Shown here in pieces: positions 51,961-63,427 of a DNA stretch of 64,000 bases; positions within the stretch are counted from its first letter, which is position 1; every line of letters starts with the position of its first letter. Under the pieces are notes generated by a model. It did no database searches. It saw only the letters and a list, made by a program, of their open reading frames with translations, and had not been told where the DNA came from. Location of the stretch: NCBI GenBank assembly GCA_009731375.1, contig BJOX01000080.1, forward strand, positions 361,769 through 425,768, given 5' to 3'. The translations under genes were made by a program, and so were the position numbers. This DNA is from Paulinella micropora (Eukaryota > Cercozoa > Imbricatea > Euglyphida).

Positions 51961-51988
51961 TAAAATGACATTTGTCCCCGTAGTGCCC

Positions 51989-52670
51989 GTTCACATCTGA
52001 AAATCCCGCATCTCTCAAGAAAGACCACCGGCTATTGAAGTATGACCTACGATGCCTAACAGGCATGCTTATCTTCTTAGCCGTGCATACGAGGCACCTC
52101 CTAATTTGCCAGTTGAGTATTGCAGCTAAATCCCAAGTCCCCAATCCCGACACATCATATGCGATGGCGCATCGCATGTTCTTGTGGTTATTAGCCCCAA
52201 GGGCGCTGTTTTTCCGGAGGGGAGACAAGAATCTTAGGAAACTATTAGAATCTTGTTTCTCCGTCCCAAAAAACCCCAAAGACTGGAAGTCTAACCATGG
52301 GTCATGCGCTGCGGCCAACGCAATGAACAAATTCACAGAAAAGCATGGAATTCCCGGAATGGAAGCTTTCAGTGTACCAATCATCGCTAATGTCGATAGG
52401 ATAATATCGGAAAATCCGTTGGTAGGGTTTGTGGACTCCGATTTTGCAGGAGATAAAGTTTCGCGAAAATCTCGGTCCGGGTATGTTTACTTATTCAATG
52501 GGACCCCGGTGGCATGGTTCTCAAAACTGCAATCGGTAATAGCTCAATCTACGTTGGAATCCGAAACAGTGTCGGCTAACGAGGCAGTAAGAGAACTCCT
52601 CGCGATATTGCAATCTCTAAGGGATATTGGGATCAACCTCAAAGGCCCCACCCCCCTCTTCTTGTCTTAG
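51989..52670 (+). pseudogene. Copia RNase H end of pol
   Basis: Continues the copia frame after the CACTA insert: LLKYDLRCLTGMLIFLAVHT, then LVGFVDSDFAGDKVSRKSRS with the Asp pair, TPVAWFSKLQSVIAQSTLES and a helical end (VRELLAILQSLRDIG). This is the standard copia RNase H. The frame is open over about 225 codons. Confidence 0.85.
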
Positions 52671-52901
52671 GGAGAAAGTTGACTGAAGTTAGGTGACAAA
52701 GGACGGAACAGCGCCAACCAAAGGACCCTCATTTCCAAATACTTGTCACACTATTATTCATAGGTAGTTCGATCGACTAGCGGCGGGCCAGAGGATGAGA
52801 GCGTAGTCCGGACTTTGGCGCTTTATCGCCTTTTTGATCGCTTTCACGAGAATGCCACAACTCGGCTGGCTATCAATAGCATTCTCTCGTGTGTTCGCGC
52901 C

Positions 52902-52963
<62 letters not shown>

Positions 52964-53587
52964 ACCCCCCCCCCCCCCACCCCCGCCACCCCCCCCCCCC
53001 CCCCCCCCCACCCCCATCCCCCNNNNNNNNNNGTACCAGACCAGCTAATAATTACAGATATTTGTATTTGTCCTATACATCATATTACTTTGTCATTCGG
53101 AGGCTTTGTTACCCTCCTACGGGAAGCGCTGACAAATTTTATAATACATACTATCGAGTAGTAGAATAATTAATAGTTCAGATAAGTCACATTTCATGGT
53201 AGATTAGCTAGTACAATCAGGTTCACTTCATATATTATCAGTATATTCGGATTATCTTGTATACCGCGGATGATAAATCGATACTGTATATGTAACTTGT
53301 TTATACTATGCCTGTATTACATATTTACCTTACCACTACTCATAACATAGGATAAGGTGTGAGTAGGCCATAATCTTCTTATCGTCGATTAGGCATGACT
53401 TGACTGGGGGGCGCTGCACTGTGTGTAGTCTAACTGATATACTCTTGCCACAGCAAGTTGGGTAGCCACCGTCGACATTATCTCTTGGAGAGAGTGAATA
53501 TGTTTTGAGTTTGTGTTTTTAAAATTTTCACAGAATAGTTAATAGGACCTGCAGTTAATTTAATAATTAACCTTGCTCCAGGGGGAG
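52671..53587 (+). other. Copia 3' noncoding region with poly-C run and N gap
   Basis: A C homopolymer (about 52,902-53,022) ends in ten Ns at 53,023-53,032. The rest (53,033-53,587) is collinear with 13,736-14,308 and ends in the polypurine tract CTCCAGGGGGAG. The proline-only frames are artefacts. Confidence 0.8.
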
Positions 53588-53795
53588 TGTTAGATATATT
53601 AATAATAATATATTAATTAGGTTAGACAGTACGGGCCGGCATATGTAATGCGTGTCGTTAGAGCCATTACGTGTGTCCGGCCTAATACGTTCCCGCCTTT
53701 TGTCTTGGCGCGTTCTTCTAATAAAGTTTATACTGCATACGATAGATTAATAGTTTAGCTTTGACTCCGGTTTATTAAGGTAATCTAACGTGACA
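53588..53795 (+). repeat. 3' LTR of copia element
   Basis: Begins TGTTAGATATATTAATAATA after the polypurine tract. The core is nearly identical to 20,018-20,220. The end is less certain: the copies agree up to TTATTAAGGTA, after which this copy reads to GTGACA, directly before CTCGT. Confidence 0.8.
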
Positions 53796-53800
53796 CTCGT

Positions 53801-54540
53801 GGCGGAAGGTGTACCGCCTCAGCTACATGAGCCACATGCAGGTGCACAAGCCAATGCCGCAACTGTACTTCCGGGTTGAAGTATCCACGGGCCCCTCTCG
53901 TGTGGGAGTTGTGCCTCAACAAGATGTTAAGGTGCTTGTATGAGAGCAAGAGCCGCGGTGTAGAAACTCCGCCCCGTCCGGTGGTGCCCGCCCCAGGTAA
54001 AGAGAGTAAGGGTAGACCTCAGATAGCTAGTGGGCCGTCGGCGCTACCTCGCCCAGGCACCAAGATCGAGATTGGTTCAAAGACCAAGCCGGCTGAAGCT
54101 GGTAGTGGTATTATGAGCTAAAACCTTAAATCTTTACTTAAAGCAAAGCGAGAGAAGGTTCAAGCGGTGAAGGTGAGGCCTGGACCGGAGGACTATCAAC
54201 CTGACGATTTGGCGGACATTGAGGATGAACCTCGTCACTCTAAGTGTAAAGGTGAATTCAAAGATCTGGCGGTCCGGGGGTTGTGGCGCTTAGTGATGTG
54301 TTCAGTATCCAATATCTCAAATAAAGTGAAGTCCGACCCTCTCTTTGTCCAGTGTGTCTGAGTTAGCTCTCTGTTTGAACACTGAGTTAAGACTTGTTTT
54401 CCCGGGCCTTTCTGGTGACAGGCGGGCTTCCGTTTCCGTTGCTTTGGCGGGCTTCAGTTTCTGCGTAAAGAGTTCTGTATTAAATACCGTGTGGAGCTGG
54501 TAAGAGAGTTGACCGGGGACGCCTGGGAGACTAATAAACC
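53801..54540 (+). other. Unrecognised host or retroelement fragments
   Basis: GC-richer DNA than the copia element. The frame 53,876-54,120 (81 codons) has a Pro/Gly/Lys-rich tail, and 54,167-54,361 (64 codons) reads GPEDYQPDDLADIEDEPRHS. The two could be parts of one gag-like or host gene separated by a stop and a frame change. No domain recognised. Confidence 0.35.
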
Positions 54541-54589
54541 GGCTGACTTAGATGGTATTAATATAATGACAGGTAGAGAAGATTGACAA

Positions 54590-54604
54590 GATAGATGAGA
54601 TAGA

Positions 54605-54657
<53 letters not shown>

Positions 54658-54758
54658 GAGATAGATAGATAGATAGATGGAGAGATAGATGGAGAGATAG
54701 ATAGATAGATAGATAGATAGATAAGATAGATAGTAAGATAGATAGTAAGATAGATAGT

Positions 54759-54790
<32 letters not shown>

Positions 54791-54791
54791 C

Positions 54792-54835
<44 letters not shown>

Positions 54836-54845
54836 TAGATAGATA
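54590..54845 (+). repeat. (GATA)n array 1
   Basis: Imperfect GATA tetranucleotide repeats. More arrays of the same unit lie at 55,258-55,404, 56,013-56,282 and 56,600-56,700. Confidence 0.95.
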
Positions 54846-55257
54846 TGTTTAATCTATGGGCGCGGCATAGCTTTGAAAGCCAGGAGCCTCCAATACTACC
54901 CCCGGACAGGACTCTCAGCACTTCACAAGCTGCACACCAACCATCCGCTCGGGTTGGTGCCTGTGCCCAGTTCAAGGGCGAACTGTACAGAACAACCACT
55001 AAAAAGACTCCCTCAGGGGCGTGTGCCATAAGGAGATGATGGCAACCCAAGCCGAGGTTTCGGGATCACGCTCGATGTGAGTTACCTTCTACAATCTCGA
55101 CTTCATCAACCCTTTGCATCACGGCCCCGGTTCGGGAGTTGGTCGCCTGTTAGCCCTGCGATGCGCGCGATCAACGGCGGACACAAAACCGTCAATATAG
55201 GAGATAGTTAGATCTGAACTCCAGGCTGAGTTGTCAGTGGCAGAGACCGTCTCAAGG
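54846..55257. other. GC-rich spacer between GATA arrays
   Basis: No gene domain. Short frames on both strands are unsupported. It may be part of a nonautonomous retroelement, since similar GC-rich blocks recur between the GATA arrays (55,468-55,948 and 56,283-56,600). Confidence 0.35.
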
Positions 55258-55258
55258 C

Positions 55259-55344
<86 letters not shown>

Positions 55345-55345
55345 G

Positions 55346-55404
<59 letters not shown>
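55258..55404 (+). repeat. (GATA)n array 2
   Basis: Nearly pure GATA repeats, ending in the duplicated 64-bp unit. Confidence 0.95.
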
Positions 55405-55467
55405 GAGATATCGACTAATGTCAGAAAAAAGGAGCTTCTGATTTCGTCAACCAAGGAAGTCTGTGGG
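55404..55467 (+). repeat. 64-bp unit, copy 1 (copy 2 at 55,949-56,013)
   Basis: Both copies run GAGATATCGACTAATGTCAG to AAGGAAGTCTGTGGG without visible differences. One follows and the other precedes a GATA array. Confidence 0.9.
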
Positions 55468-55948
55468 TAAAGTATTAACCCGATGCCCAGCTAAGCCGTG
55501 ATGTTTGCACGGAAGGGACTGATACAGGCGATACCAAAGCTCCCTAGTACCAGGCGGGGCCAGGGCTCGTTCCATAAGCGCCCCTTGCAGAACGAGCTCC
55601 CACCTCCATTACAGAGGACCCAGTAAGCAGATGGAGTTTCGAGACTGTTCGACAGTCTAGTATAAACCGACAGAGCACTGTGGGTTTTATTCCGGCTCAA
55701 CAAGCGAGAAAGGGCACCCTGAGGGAACAGGATTGTGCTTCCCGTCGCTATTTCGGCATGTGACTTATAGGCGTATGGCTAGGCACACATAAGGCACCCC
55801 ACCACGGGCCCAGCACACCCACACCATCCCCTAATTCTCTGTCTGTCGACAGATGGCACCCATTTCAAAAAACCAAGCCCAAGGGAGGGTCAGTGACACC
55901 TCAGGTGGCCTTGGTTCACTCCGTGGAGTAAGTGATGAGATCAACTGA
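55468..55948. other. GC-rich spacer, no gene recognised
   Basis: Unique-looking sequence between the two 64-bp units. No supported frame. Confidence 0.4.
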
Positions 55949-56012
55949 TGAGATATCGACTAATGTCAGAAAAAAGGAGCTTCTGATTTCGTCAACCAAG
56001 GAAGTCTGTGGG

Positions 56013-56054
<42 letters not shown>

Positions 56055-56091
56055 GTAGGTAGGTAAGTAGGTAGGTAGGTAGGTAGGTAGG

Positions 56092-56130
<39 letters not shown>

Positions 56131-56216
56131 GTAGGTAGGTAGATGGGTAGGAAGGTAAGAAGGTAGGCAAAAAGGTAGGTAGGTAAATAGGTAGGTAGGT
56201 AGGTAGACAGGTAGAC

Positions 56217-56270
<54 letters not shown>

Positions 56271-56282
56271 GTAGATAGATAG
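56013..56282 (+). repeat. (GATA)n/(GGTA)n array 3
   Basis: GATA repeats interspersed with blocks of GTAG variants. Confidence 0.95.
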
Positions 56283-56599
56283 TGTTTATCTAGGAGCGTC
56301 GCGTAGCCAAAGGCCATAGGCGTCCTACCAGGAGGCATCCTCGGCTCAAGGCGAGGCTCCCTCATAGCCCATGGCCAGCGGAGGGATCCACTTACCAAGC
56401 ACGAAGTGCAGGGTAAGTACCTTTGATGGGCGAGCTCAAAGGAAACACCCAACGCCAAAGCTACCCATGGTGCAGCATTGCGAGGTAGCCAACTGGCATG
56501 TGGTGCAGTTTGCTCTAGGAGGGTTGGTCTTCATCGCCAATGTCACGCCCCCTCGACCAATTTTTCTTACATCGAGGGGAGGGACGACCTCCGGGGAAA
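56283..56599. other. GC-rich spacer
   Basis: No gene domain seen. A GGGAGGGACGACCTCCGGGG stretch lies directly before the next GATA array. Confidence 0.4.
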
Positions 56600-56632
56600 G
56601 ATAGAAAGATAGATAGATAGATAAATAGATCA

Positions 56633-56687
<55 letters not shown>

Positions 56688-56700
56688 TAGATAGATAGAA
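56600..56700 (+). repeat. (GATA)n array 4
   Basis: GATA repeats with a few substitutions. Confidence 0.95.
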
Positions 56701-56779
56701 GGTAATTTTATACAAACAGATATGAATGAATCAAGTGCACACAAATACATGCACAATATGAAAAGGGGTGCTTCATGGT

Positions 56780-57842
56780 TCACTGGGAAAATTGAACAGC
56801 TAAACTCCCTTGGTCTAACTCCTGTCCATCTCTATTACTTGTAGCATGGGACGCGCTCCTGTCTTGAACTAAAATGTTCGTTCGTTCTTTGACCTCTTCC
56901 TGCCGCGTCACGTATATCGCCTTGCCTGCGTCAAGCGAGGAGGACGCTAAGTCAGAATCATTTCCTTTTCTCACGGGAAGATTCGTTGAATGGCTATCCA
57001 CCAAGGTCTGTGGCTCCATTCCTGAAAAGCGATGCCGACCCGAAACCTCAAACAAGTGTGGTTCTGACATGGAGCGATTTCGAGCGGGATCTGGAAAAAA
57101 ACATAGCAACAACAAAACATACTGATGTTGGATGCGAAACAATGTGAACAAAACGTGGACTTGAGCATTTGCGGGGAAGCCGCAGATATAAATATGGACG
57201 GAATCTCGCTGACCAGCATGGCTTGTGACATAGAAATCTTTTTTTCACCTTTTGATAACCTTGTGTGCTGTCCTACTTTTTTTTTTTCAATGAATGCTAT
57301 GAATAGAGGGTTACGGGAGCTTCTCTCCAGCCAGTTCATCAAAGCCGGATCCACACCAGTGCCTGTTGCCGCCAGCAGTGGCTCAGGATGCTGCGAAATC
57401 CATTTCAACAAGCAAATATTAGGCCCAACAACTTGATGGCTTTCATGATTTGGTAGGACTGCATGACCATGCACATGTTGAGTATGCGTAGCTATGAAGG
57501 CCATACCTCAGGTGCTTGCTCTCTTTCTAGCGTGGAGTTACTGTGCTTGCAATCTGGGTCTTGTGAGCTATAAGGCTCGTTGGAGTGCTCTTCCCGCATG
57601 TCGGAAGCAGCACCCTCCATAGACTCCCAATATGGTTCGACACTGAGCCCACAAGACGCAACATCAGTAAGATACAAACGAACAAAGTATGATACGTACT
57701 TCAAACGAAGGAAGTACATACAAGGTGAATTCAGCACTAACGAAGAAAAGGTGGGCTGTAGCGAAGGAAGTGCGGAGGAAAGAGAGAGCAGGACAGGAAG
57801 AGAAAATGATATCGAGGAAAAATCATGCAAAGCACCATGCAA
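56780..57842 (-). CDS. Candidate exons of an unrecognised host gene
   Basis: Three minus-strand segments with protein-like composition: about 57,680-57,505 (CGLSVEPYWESMEGAASDMR), 57,496-57,270 (LLKWISQHPEPLLAATGTGV) and 57,098-56,780 (polar, FEVSGRHRFSGMEPQTLVDS). The last is preceded by a pyrimidine-rich acceptor (TTTTTTTCCAG) near 57,098. It could be the 3' part of the gene starting near 60,964 or a separate gene. Exon ends are approximate and no domain is recognised. Confidence 0.4.
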
Positions 57843-57929
57843 GTATATAAGTAATGGAAGGATACGTTAATAAGCGGAAAGAGAGGGGGTTGTTGGCTTA
57901 AAACAAACAAACACACACGCATACAAAAG

Positions 57930-58215
57930 AAAGGGGGGGGGGGGGGGGGGGGGGGAGGGGGGAAAANNNNNNNNNNGGGGGGGGGGGGGGGGGGGGGGGA
58001 AGGGGTGAAAAGGATGCATATGCATACATTACATACATACATACATACATACACATACATACACTTCTACTACTGCTACTGCTACTATACTACTACTGCT
58101 ACTACTACTACTACTACCACTACTACTACTACTACTACTATTACTACTACTATTACTATTACTATTACTACTATTACTACTATTACTACTACTTCTATTA
58201 CTACTATTACTACTA

Positions 58216-58257
<42 letters not shown>

Positions 58258-58260
58258 ATG

Positions 58261-58307
<47 letters not shown>

Positions 58308-58665
58308 GCTGCTACTACTACTTACTACTACTACTTACTACTACTACTTACTACTACTACTTACTACTACTACTTACTACTACTACTTACTACTACTACT
58401 TACTACTACTTACTACTACTACTTACTACTACTACTTACTACTACTTACTACTACTACTTACTACTACCACTTACTACTACTACTTACTACTACTTACTA
58501 CTACTACTACTTCCTACTACTACTTCCTACTACTTACTACTACTACTACTAACTACTACTAACTACTTACTACTACTACTACTTACTACTACTACTTCTA
58601 CTACTACTACTTCTACTACTTCTACTACTACTACTTACTACTACTACTACTACTTACTACTACTT

Positions 58666-58719
<54 letters not shown>

Positions 58720-58735
58720 ACCGAGAGCTAATATG
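57930..58735 (+). repeat. Poly-G with N gap, then (TAC)n array
   Basis: G homopolymers flank ten Ns at 57,967-57,976. A CATA tract follows, then about 650 bases of TAC trinucleotides with TTACTAC variants. Frames reading only Thr, Leu or Tyr are artefacts. Confidence 0.95.
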
Positions 58736-60964
58736 CGCACAGACCTGAAGGCGCTAAAGCGTCGCTGCCGCCCCTTTCCCGGTGTACGCGCATGCGATCC
58801 CCTGTCATCCCAAACAGGCAGGGGCTGCAAAATAGCGCCGGAAAGAGTTAAGACTAGAAGAAACTAGAGACAACAAAGCAGGGGGGCAGATACTTAAGGG
58901 AGACGGGCATAAGGGCTTGCGCCAAGATGTAACCAAGGGGTGCGTTCAACTCTAGGGAGTGCTCTGGTTGGTGGAATTCCGCCACTAGCTCCTCCGGATC
59001 CAACTCCGCCGTTGATTTTCCTGCATGAACTCCCACGTGCCCCGGCTCTATGTCGATTCGTGCCACCTCATCAAGCTTAACCTAGCAGAATAATTAAGGT
59101 ACGTGCACGCAGTTTGCCTTCCAATACTCTATATTTACCTCGTCGCTTTCTCCCATCTCACGTGGTGCGTCGTCATCGTGTTCGCACACTTCAATTGTAG
59201 AACGTTCAACATCCTGGTCGATCTCAGCCAATTGCTCCTGTACTAGTTTCTCTGTAGTATCGTCCTCCTCCTGTTGCTCTTCGTCCCCGAGTACCCCATA
59301 GCTCTTATTATCCGCGCCTCCTGCTCCGATCGCTGCCGCTGCTGTACCCGCCGCCACAGCCTGAAACGCCCCAACAAATATCCAAATAGCGTCCAAATGT
59401 CAGGAACGAAGAAGGCGAAGAAGGAAGTTTTCACAAAGTTCATATGCTCATGTATAATGTAGCAAGAAAAAAATCGGAAATGGGATGTTTGCGCCCTGCC
59501 CGAGACCAGAGCTGACGTGAGCGTGGAAGCCAGCGTTCGCCCTGTGACATCGGATTGCTTGGGCCCAAGCAATGGCTCCTTGAGTGGACTCGTCACTACC
59601 AAAGAGCGGGGCAGGCAAACGCATAGTCAATGCGAATCGGTAAGGACCACAATGTAAAGATCCAGTGAAGCTTTATTTGTGACGTAATAAGGAACAAGCA
59701 ACGAGCAAGAGAAACGAGAGCGAGCGTAAAACCCTTTTGCAGCAAAGTTCCCAGGCTCTTGGACGGGTTGCGCGGCGAACTGACAGAGCCCTATGAGCAC
59801 CATCCAGGATTTGCAGGTGATGCTTGCAATGGCACAGCCAGCATCAATACTAGCACTGACCTTCCTATTCTTTTTCGTGAAGCCCTGAACGCCACTGACA
59901 CTGTTGCGTATTTTATTTGATGCGTTGGGGCTCGCAGCGGCGAAATCGGTGCCTGGAGTGTCGAAAACGATGGACTTGGGTTCCATCTCCTCACCCTCCA
60001 GATTTGCATCCTGACCAACGCATGTATGCATTTCATGTCACTATCTGTCAGGAGGGCAAAGCAGTCGGTTACCTTGCGCTGCATGGGGTGGAATTTCGTG
60101 TGGCCAGGTGTGTCAACTCCCATATTATGGAGTATAACGTGGCTGGCCTCTGCTTTTGTCGACGTTGGAGACAAGGCTGTTGAATTCCTGCTTTGCGAGC
60201 GCGGGGAGGGTTCAGACACTTGGCTGTGTGCCTCCACCATCGCTTCCGCGCGGTTTTCTACACATGCACACCTAGGTGGACCTTAGTGAGAGTGGCCACT
60301 ATTTCCTGGACAGGTACTTCAAGTACGGCCCCTCCCACACTCCAAAACCCCCCAGAAACATTCTGAGACTGCGATATTCATGTTTTTAGGTGTGTGTGTG
60401 TGTGTGTGTAAGCAGTACATAATTTGGTAATACTCCCCTTTGGTACCTGGTGCTCCAAACAGCAAGGGTGTCAGGTCGCTTTGTTCCTTCGCTTGTGGGG
60501 CAGATGGCGTTGGCAAGAAGTCCTGGATCTGGGGTCCCTCCTCGGGCGATGGGGAACTGCCACTCTCGGGCGACAGGCAACAACGCATGACAGTTATGGT
60601 GACCTGCTTGGAATCCTTGCTGGCCTTGCGAGCACGTTGTGGCACTTTCCCAGCACCACTGGATTTCCGGTTAGCAGTTGGAGGCTGGACAAAGACAAAC
60701 ATATTGTGCATTTGATTATTGATACTGGTACAAGGGCAGAAGGAGGGGTAGTACCGACGGGGACTTGGAAACGTGCTTCCTGGTGTCAGGAGTATTCCAG
60801 CGTGTGCGAGGGGAGGGTGAATCAGACATTTTAGAGCTGGGTGGGACGGGGACACTGGTAGACACTGTGGAAAACGGAGAATCTGATATATCATCAAATC
60901 GACCAGAAGAAGTAAGCGCTGCCTGCGAGAGGATCGAGACAGACAGCTCGTCGTCCTTGGACAT
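58736..60964 (-). CDS. Candidate multi-exon host gene, mostly disordered product
   Basis: Probable exon 1 starts with ATG at 60,964 (MSKDDELSVSILSQAALTSS), 54 bp beyond the stop of the NIPA-like gene. A second exon (about 60,685-60,410) follows an acceptor TTTGTCTTTGTCCAG and reads Pro/Ser/Gln-rich (SPESGSSPSPEEGPQIQDFL). Further segments lie at 60,030-59,830, and at 59,365-59,095 after the acceptor TTTCAG, the last acidic (EEQQEEDDTTEKLVQEQLAE). No domain recognised. Exon links are tentative, and the segments could belong to more than one gene. Confidence 0.4.
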
Positions 60965-61018
60965 GCGACGCTCCTAAAGTTGACGTCACCGACATTCTCA
61001 TGAGTTTCTTGTCATATT

Positions 61019-63060
61019 TTATATCATATGTCTCGAGATGAATGGGACCTGATAGATGCTAGCAGTGGATCCTCTGCGACGAATGAAGGAACCAGGGATG
61101 GTGGGTGCTTTGCCGTTAATCTCTTCCCACTTGCGCTGTGCATACCTGGACTGAAACCGGAAGCTGGGTGCGGGTGACTGAGGGGTGGGCGGGGAGGCAG
61201 GAAGCGCGGAATATGCAGCCTGAGGCTCGCTGGCCGACGGCTGTCCATTGGCAGTGGGGCTGGCGTGTAAGAGCTGAGCCATCTCATCATCGGTCTTAGC
61301 GCGACGGTCCCCATCAAGTTTCGCCATCTGTCCCATGGACCGTGAAGACAGAACGTACACACCAGACAACGTCAAGACGAACCCAAGAGGGAAAACAATA
61401 GCCTGGACAGCAGAGAAGTTGTTGAACTCCTCAAAATAGCAGGCACCGCCGATCGTAGAGAAAGAGATGTGGAAGCACTGGAATACGGGGACGCAATACC
61501 TAGTTGCACAGAAAGCATGGACCGTATCTGTTGACGGGTTTGCCTTACATAGCATCGAATTGACTGAGCGCCATTGCCAGCCAATGCAACTGCGTGAAGA
61601 TGGTAGCCACCATGCATATTACAAAGACCCTGCAAAATCGAAAATAGCATGCGAAATACTGCAGACTTTGCAGACGCAAGGGCCGGACCACGTGAGCGGC
61701 TTGCCAAGCTGGCTCTGTCCGGCAAAGGTTGATGCCAGCAGCTCCGCCACCATTTTCCCAAACAGCAAATTTCCAGAACCGAATATTCCAGAAAGACAAC
61801 AGTAAGAAAACGGATGAAACTTTTCCCAGCGTTTGTACCTGAAGTAAAAACGATTTCACACCTAAGGGAACGCACAAGTGTGCTTACTTCCGCTCCAGCT
61901 GTGAGAGACTGTTGTCAGCTTCCTTCATCGCCGGGCTGATTTCTGGTGTTATAGGCTTGCGAGCCGTGCCAACGTTTTGGTTGCCGTGATCAGCATTCGT
62001 CTTCTCTTCACACTCTTGCTCAGCCAATTGAGAGCGCTCCTTCTCTTCAAACAACAGAAGGTCCAGGCTTTCCACCTTGATGAACCAGAAGGCAATGAGT
62101 TCATCTATTAAGCACCGGCGCTATACCTCCTCGTCGATGGCGTCACTTAATGGCTCCACCTAGAAAATGCCACATAAAATCTAGCGACAAATACCAAGGT
62201 TTGCGACCTACCTTTTTCTTAAGAAGGTAGTAGAGCAAAAAGAAGAGCAGAGTGACGGAGATGGCATAGATCAAAAAGAGCGGCCGCGAATAGTAAGACT
62301 TGAGATCTTCAATCGTGTACGTATTGACCTGCGCAGGTGGGAAAAGGATTACTTAATGGCCCAAGAGAAAAGAAAGATGGAATGGCTGCTTTGGGACCGC
62401 ATGTTCACCGAAGAGGACAGCGATGATGCAGCCCACCACAATCATGCATGTCCCCAGCTAACACGACAGACCATATGCAAGGCTTCCTTTAAAGGCCATT
62501 TGGCTTGCAAAGCGTCACTGTGGATTCATGTTTCGCTTTCATCCCTTACAATATCTTCCTTGCGCAGAGCCTCGCCAAGGAAGTAGTGCGCAAACATGGT
62601 ATTGGCCACCAGAGTCGTGGCGCCAACCTACACACGACCAAGCTTCGACTCTGAATGCTGAGCATGCAAGCAGATTGACTACCGGGGCAACGATGGACTG
62701 TGCAGTCATGCCCAAGGCTGCAAAGTCGCCCAGTGAACCAAGAATGACTAGAATCAGACCCATCACCCAGCGAACTTGCCTGCAAGGGCATCAAGAGAGG
62801 CTTGAACAAACAATAGGCGGGACTTCTACTGCAGGAGCTTTCATATATTCCCCGAAAGGATGACAGCACAGACGGCAGTCAACAAGCGCTTGCGAACTTT
62901 GACTAACGGCAGTGAACAGCGCTGGGCGGTGAGACCTAAAATAGCTTTTTTGTTCCGCCTTTGGTAGCTTGGAATTCTGCAGAAAACTGTACTTCTGCAA
63001 ATTTACTCCCATGTTTGACGAGATCGACCCTGCATTCAACACAACTCTTGTGGTTTCTTT
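61019..63060 (-). CDS. NIPA-like magnesium transporter, multi-exon host gene
   Basis: Minus-strand exons follow the order of the NIPA (DUF803) family, membrane carriers of Mg2+ and related ions: GSISSNMGVNLQKYSF (about 63,030), GLILVILGSLGDFAALGMTA (62,750), TTLVANTMFAHYFLGEALRK (62,610), GTCMIVVGCIIAVLFGEHAV (62,440), YTIEDLKSYYSRPLFLIYAI (62,310), a charged loop (62,160-61,884), FSYCCLSGIFGSGNLLFGKM (61,800), VFVICMVATIFTQLHWLAMA (61,620), then YCVPVFQCFHISFSTIGG and FPLGFVLTLSGVYVLSSRSM to a polar tail with a stop at 61,019. Introns are short; the one near 61,510-61,545 is about 50 nt with GTAAGG/CTAG ends. The first exon is not certain. No break is seen. Confidence 0.85.
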
Positions 63061-63400
63061 GCACGTGTCAACACGAGCAATTATGAATGCAATCATACAC
63101 TGTCACAAAGGACATCTAGAGAGAGAAAGCAAACTCTTGATTTTCACGCACAATAACAAGGAGTAGCACATGCACAGCAAGCACAAGGAATTTTGCCCTT
63201 GGATGTGATTGACTAGACGAAGTGGATTCTTTCCTTGCTTTACAGACCACATTCATCTCTATCTAAACTGAATTTCAAAGAGGTCTCAGTACTGGTGTTC
63301 TACTCGAAAAACGCACCCACATGAGTTCACATGAGAGAGACGGACCGATAGCAGAGAGGGTGGCTCCCAACAGCCAATAATACCCCCCCATTTTGCTGCA
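63061..63400. other. No gene recognised
   Basis: May contain the 5' exon of the NIPA-like gene on the minus strand, but I cannot place a start with confidence. Confidence 0.35.
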
Positions 63401-63427
63401 GCAGAGAGGCCTCCACCTACCTCCACC

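Larger units (their letters stand above)
47878..51985. mobile_element. Nonautonomous CACTA (EnSpm-type) DNA transposon
   Basis: Begins CACTAGGGGACAG and ends TGTCCCCGTAGTG, imperfect inverted repeats with the diagnostic CACTA/TAGTG ends. Flanked by CCC on both sides (47,875-47,877 and 51,986-51,988), the 3-bp duplication expected of this superfamily. Both ends carry dense arrays of short TTTCCCA...TGGGAAA words, like the subterminal repeats of CACTA elements. No transposase is visible, so it is nonautonomous; two N gaps may hide sequence. Confidence 0.85.
20013..53800 (+). mobile_element. Copia LTR retrotransposon carrying two nested insertions
   Basis: LTRs at 20,018-20,220 and 53,588-53,795 are nearly identical over their central 150 bases. 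The five bases CTCGT lie just outside both (20,013-20,017 and 53,796-53,800), a candidate target duplication. The order inside is gag, zinc knuckle, protease, GAG-pre-integrase, integrase, RT, RNase H, polypurine tract. Without the PLV (24,328-45,273) and the CACTA element (47,878-51,985) the retrotransposon is about 8.7 kb. Its genes carry several frameshifts, so it is not autonomous now. Confidence 0.85.

Noticed and set aside
54590-56700. GATA arrays as a possible CRISPR-like array
   Set aside because: Repeat unit of 4 bp, no spacers, and a eukaryotic context.
58005-58731. Poly-Thr/Leu/Tyr ORFs
   Set aside because: Translations of the TAC array.
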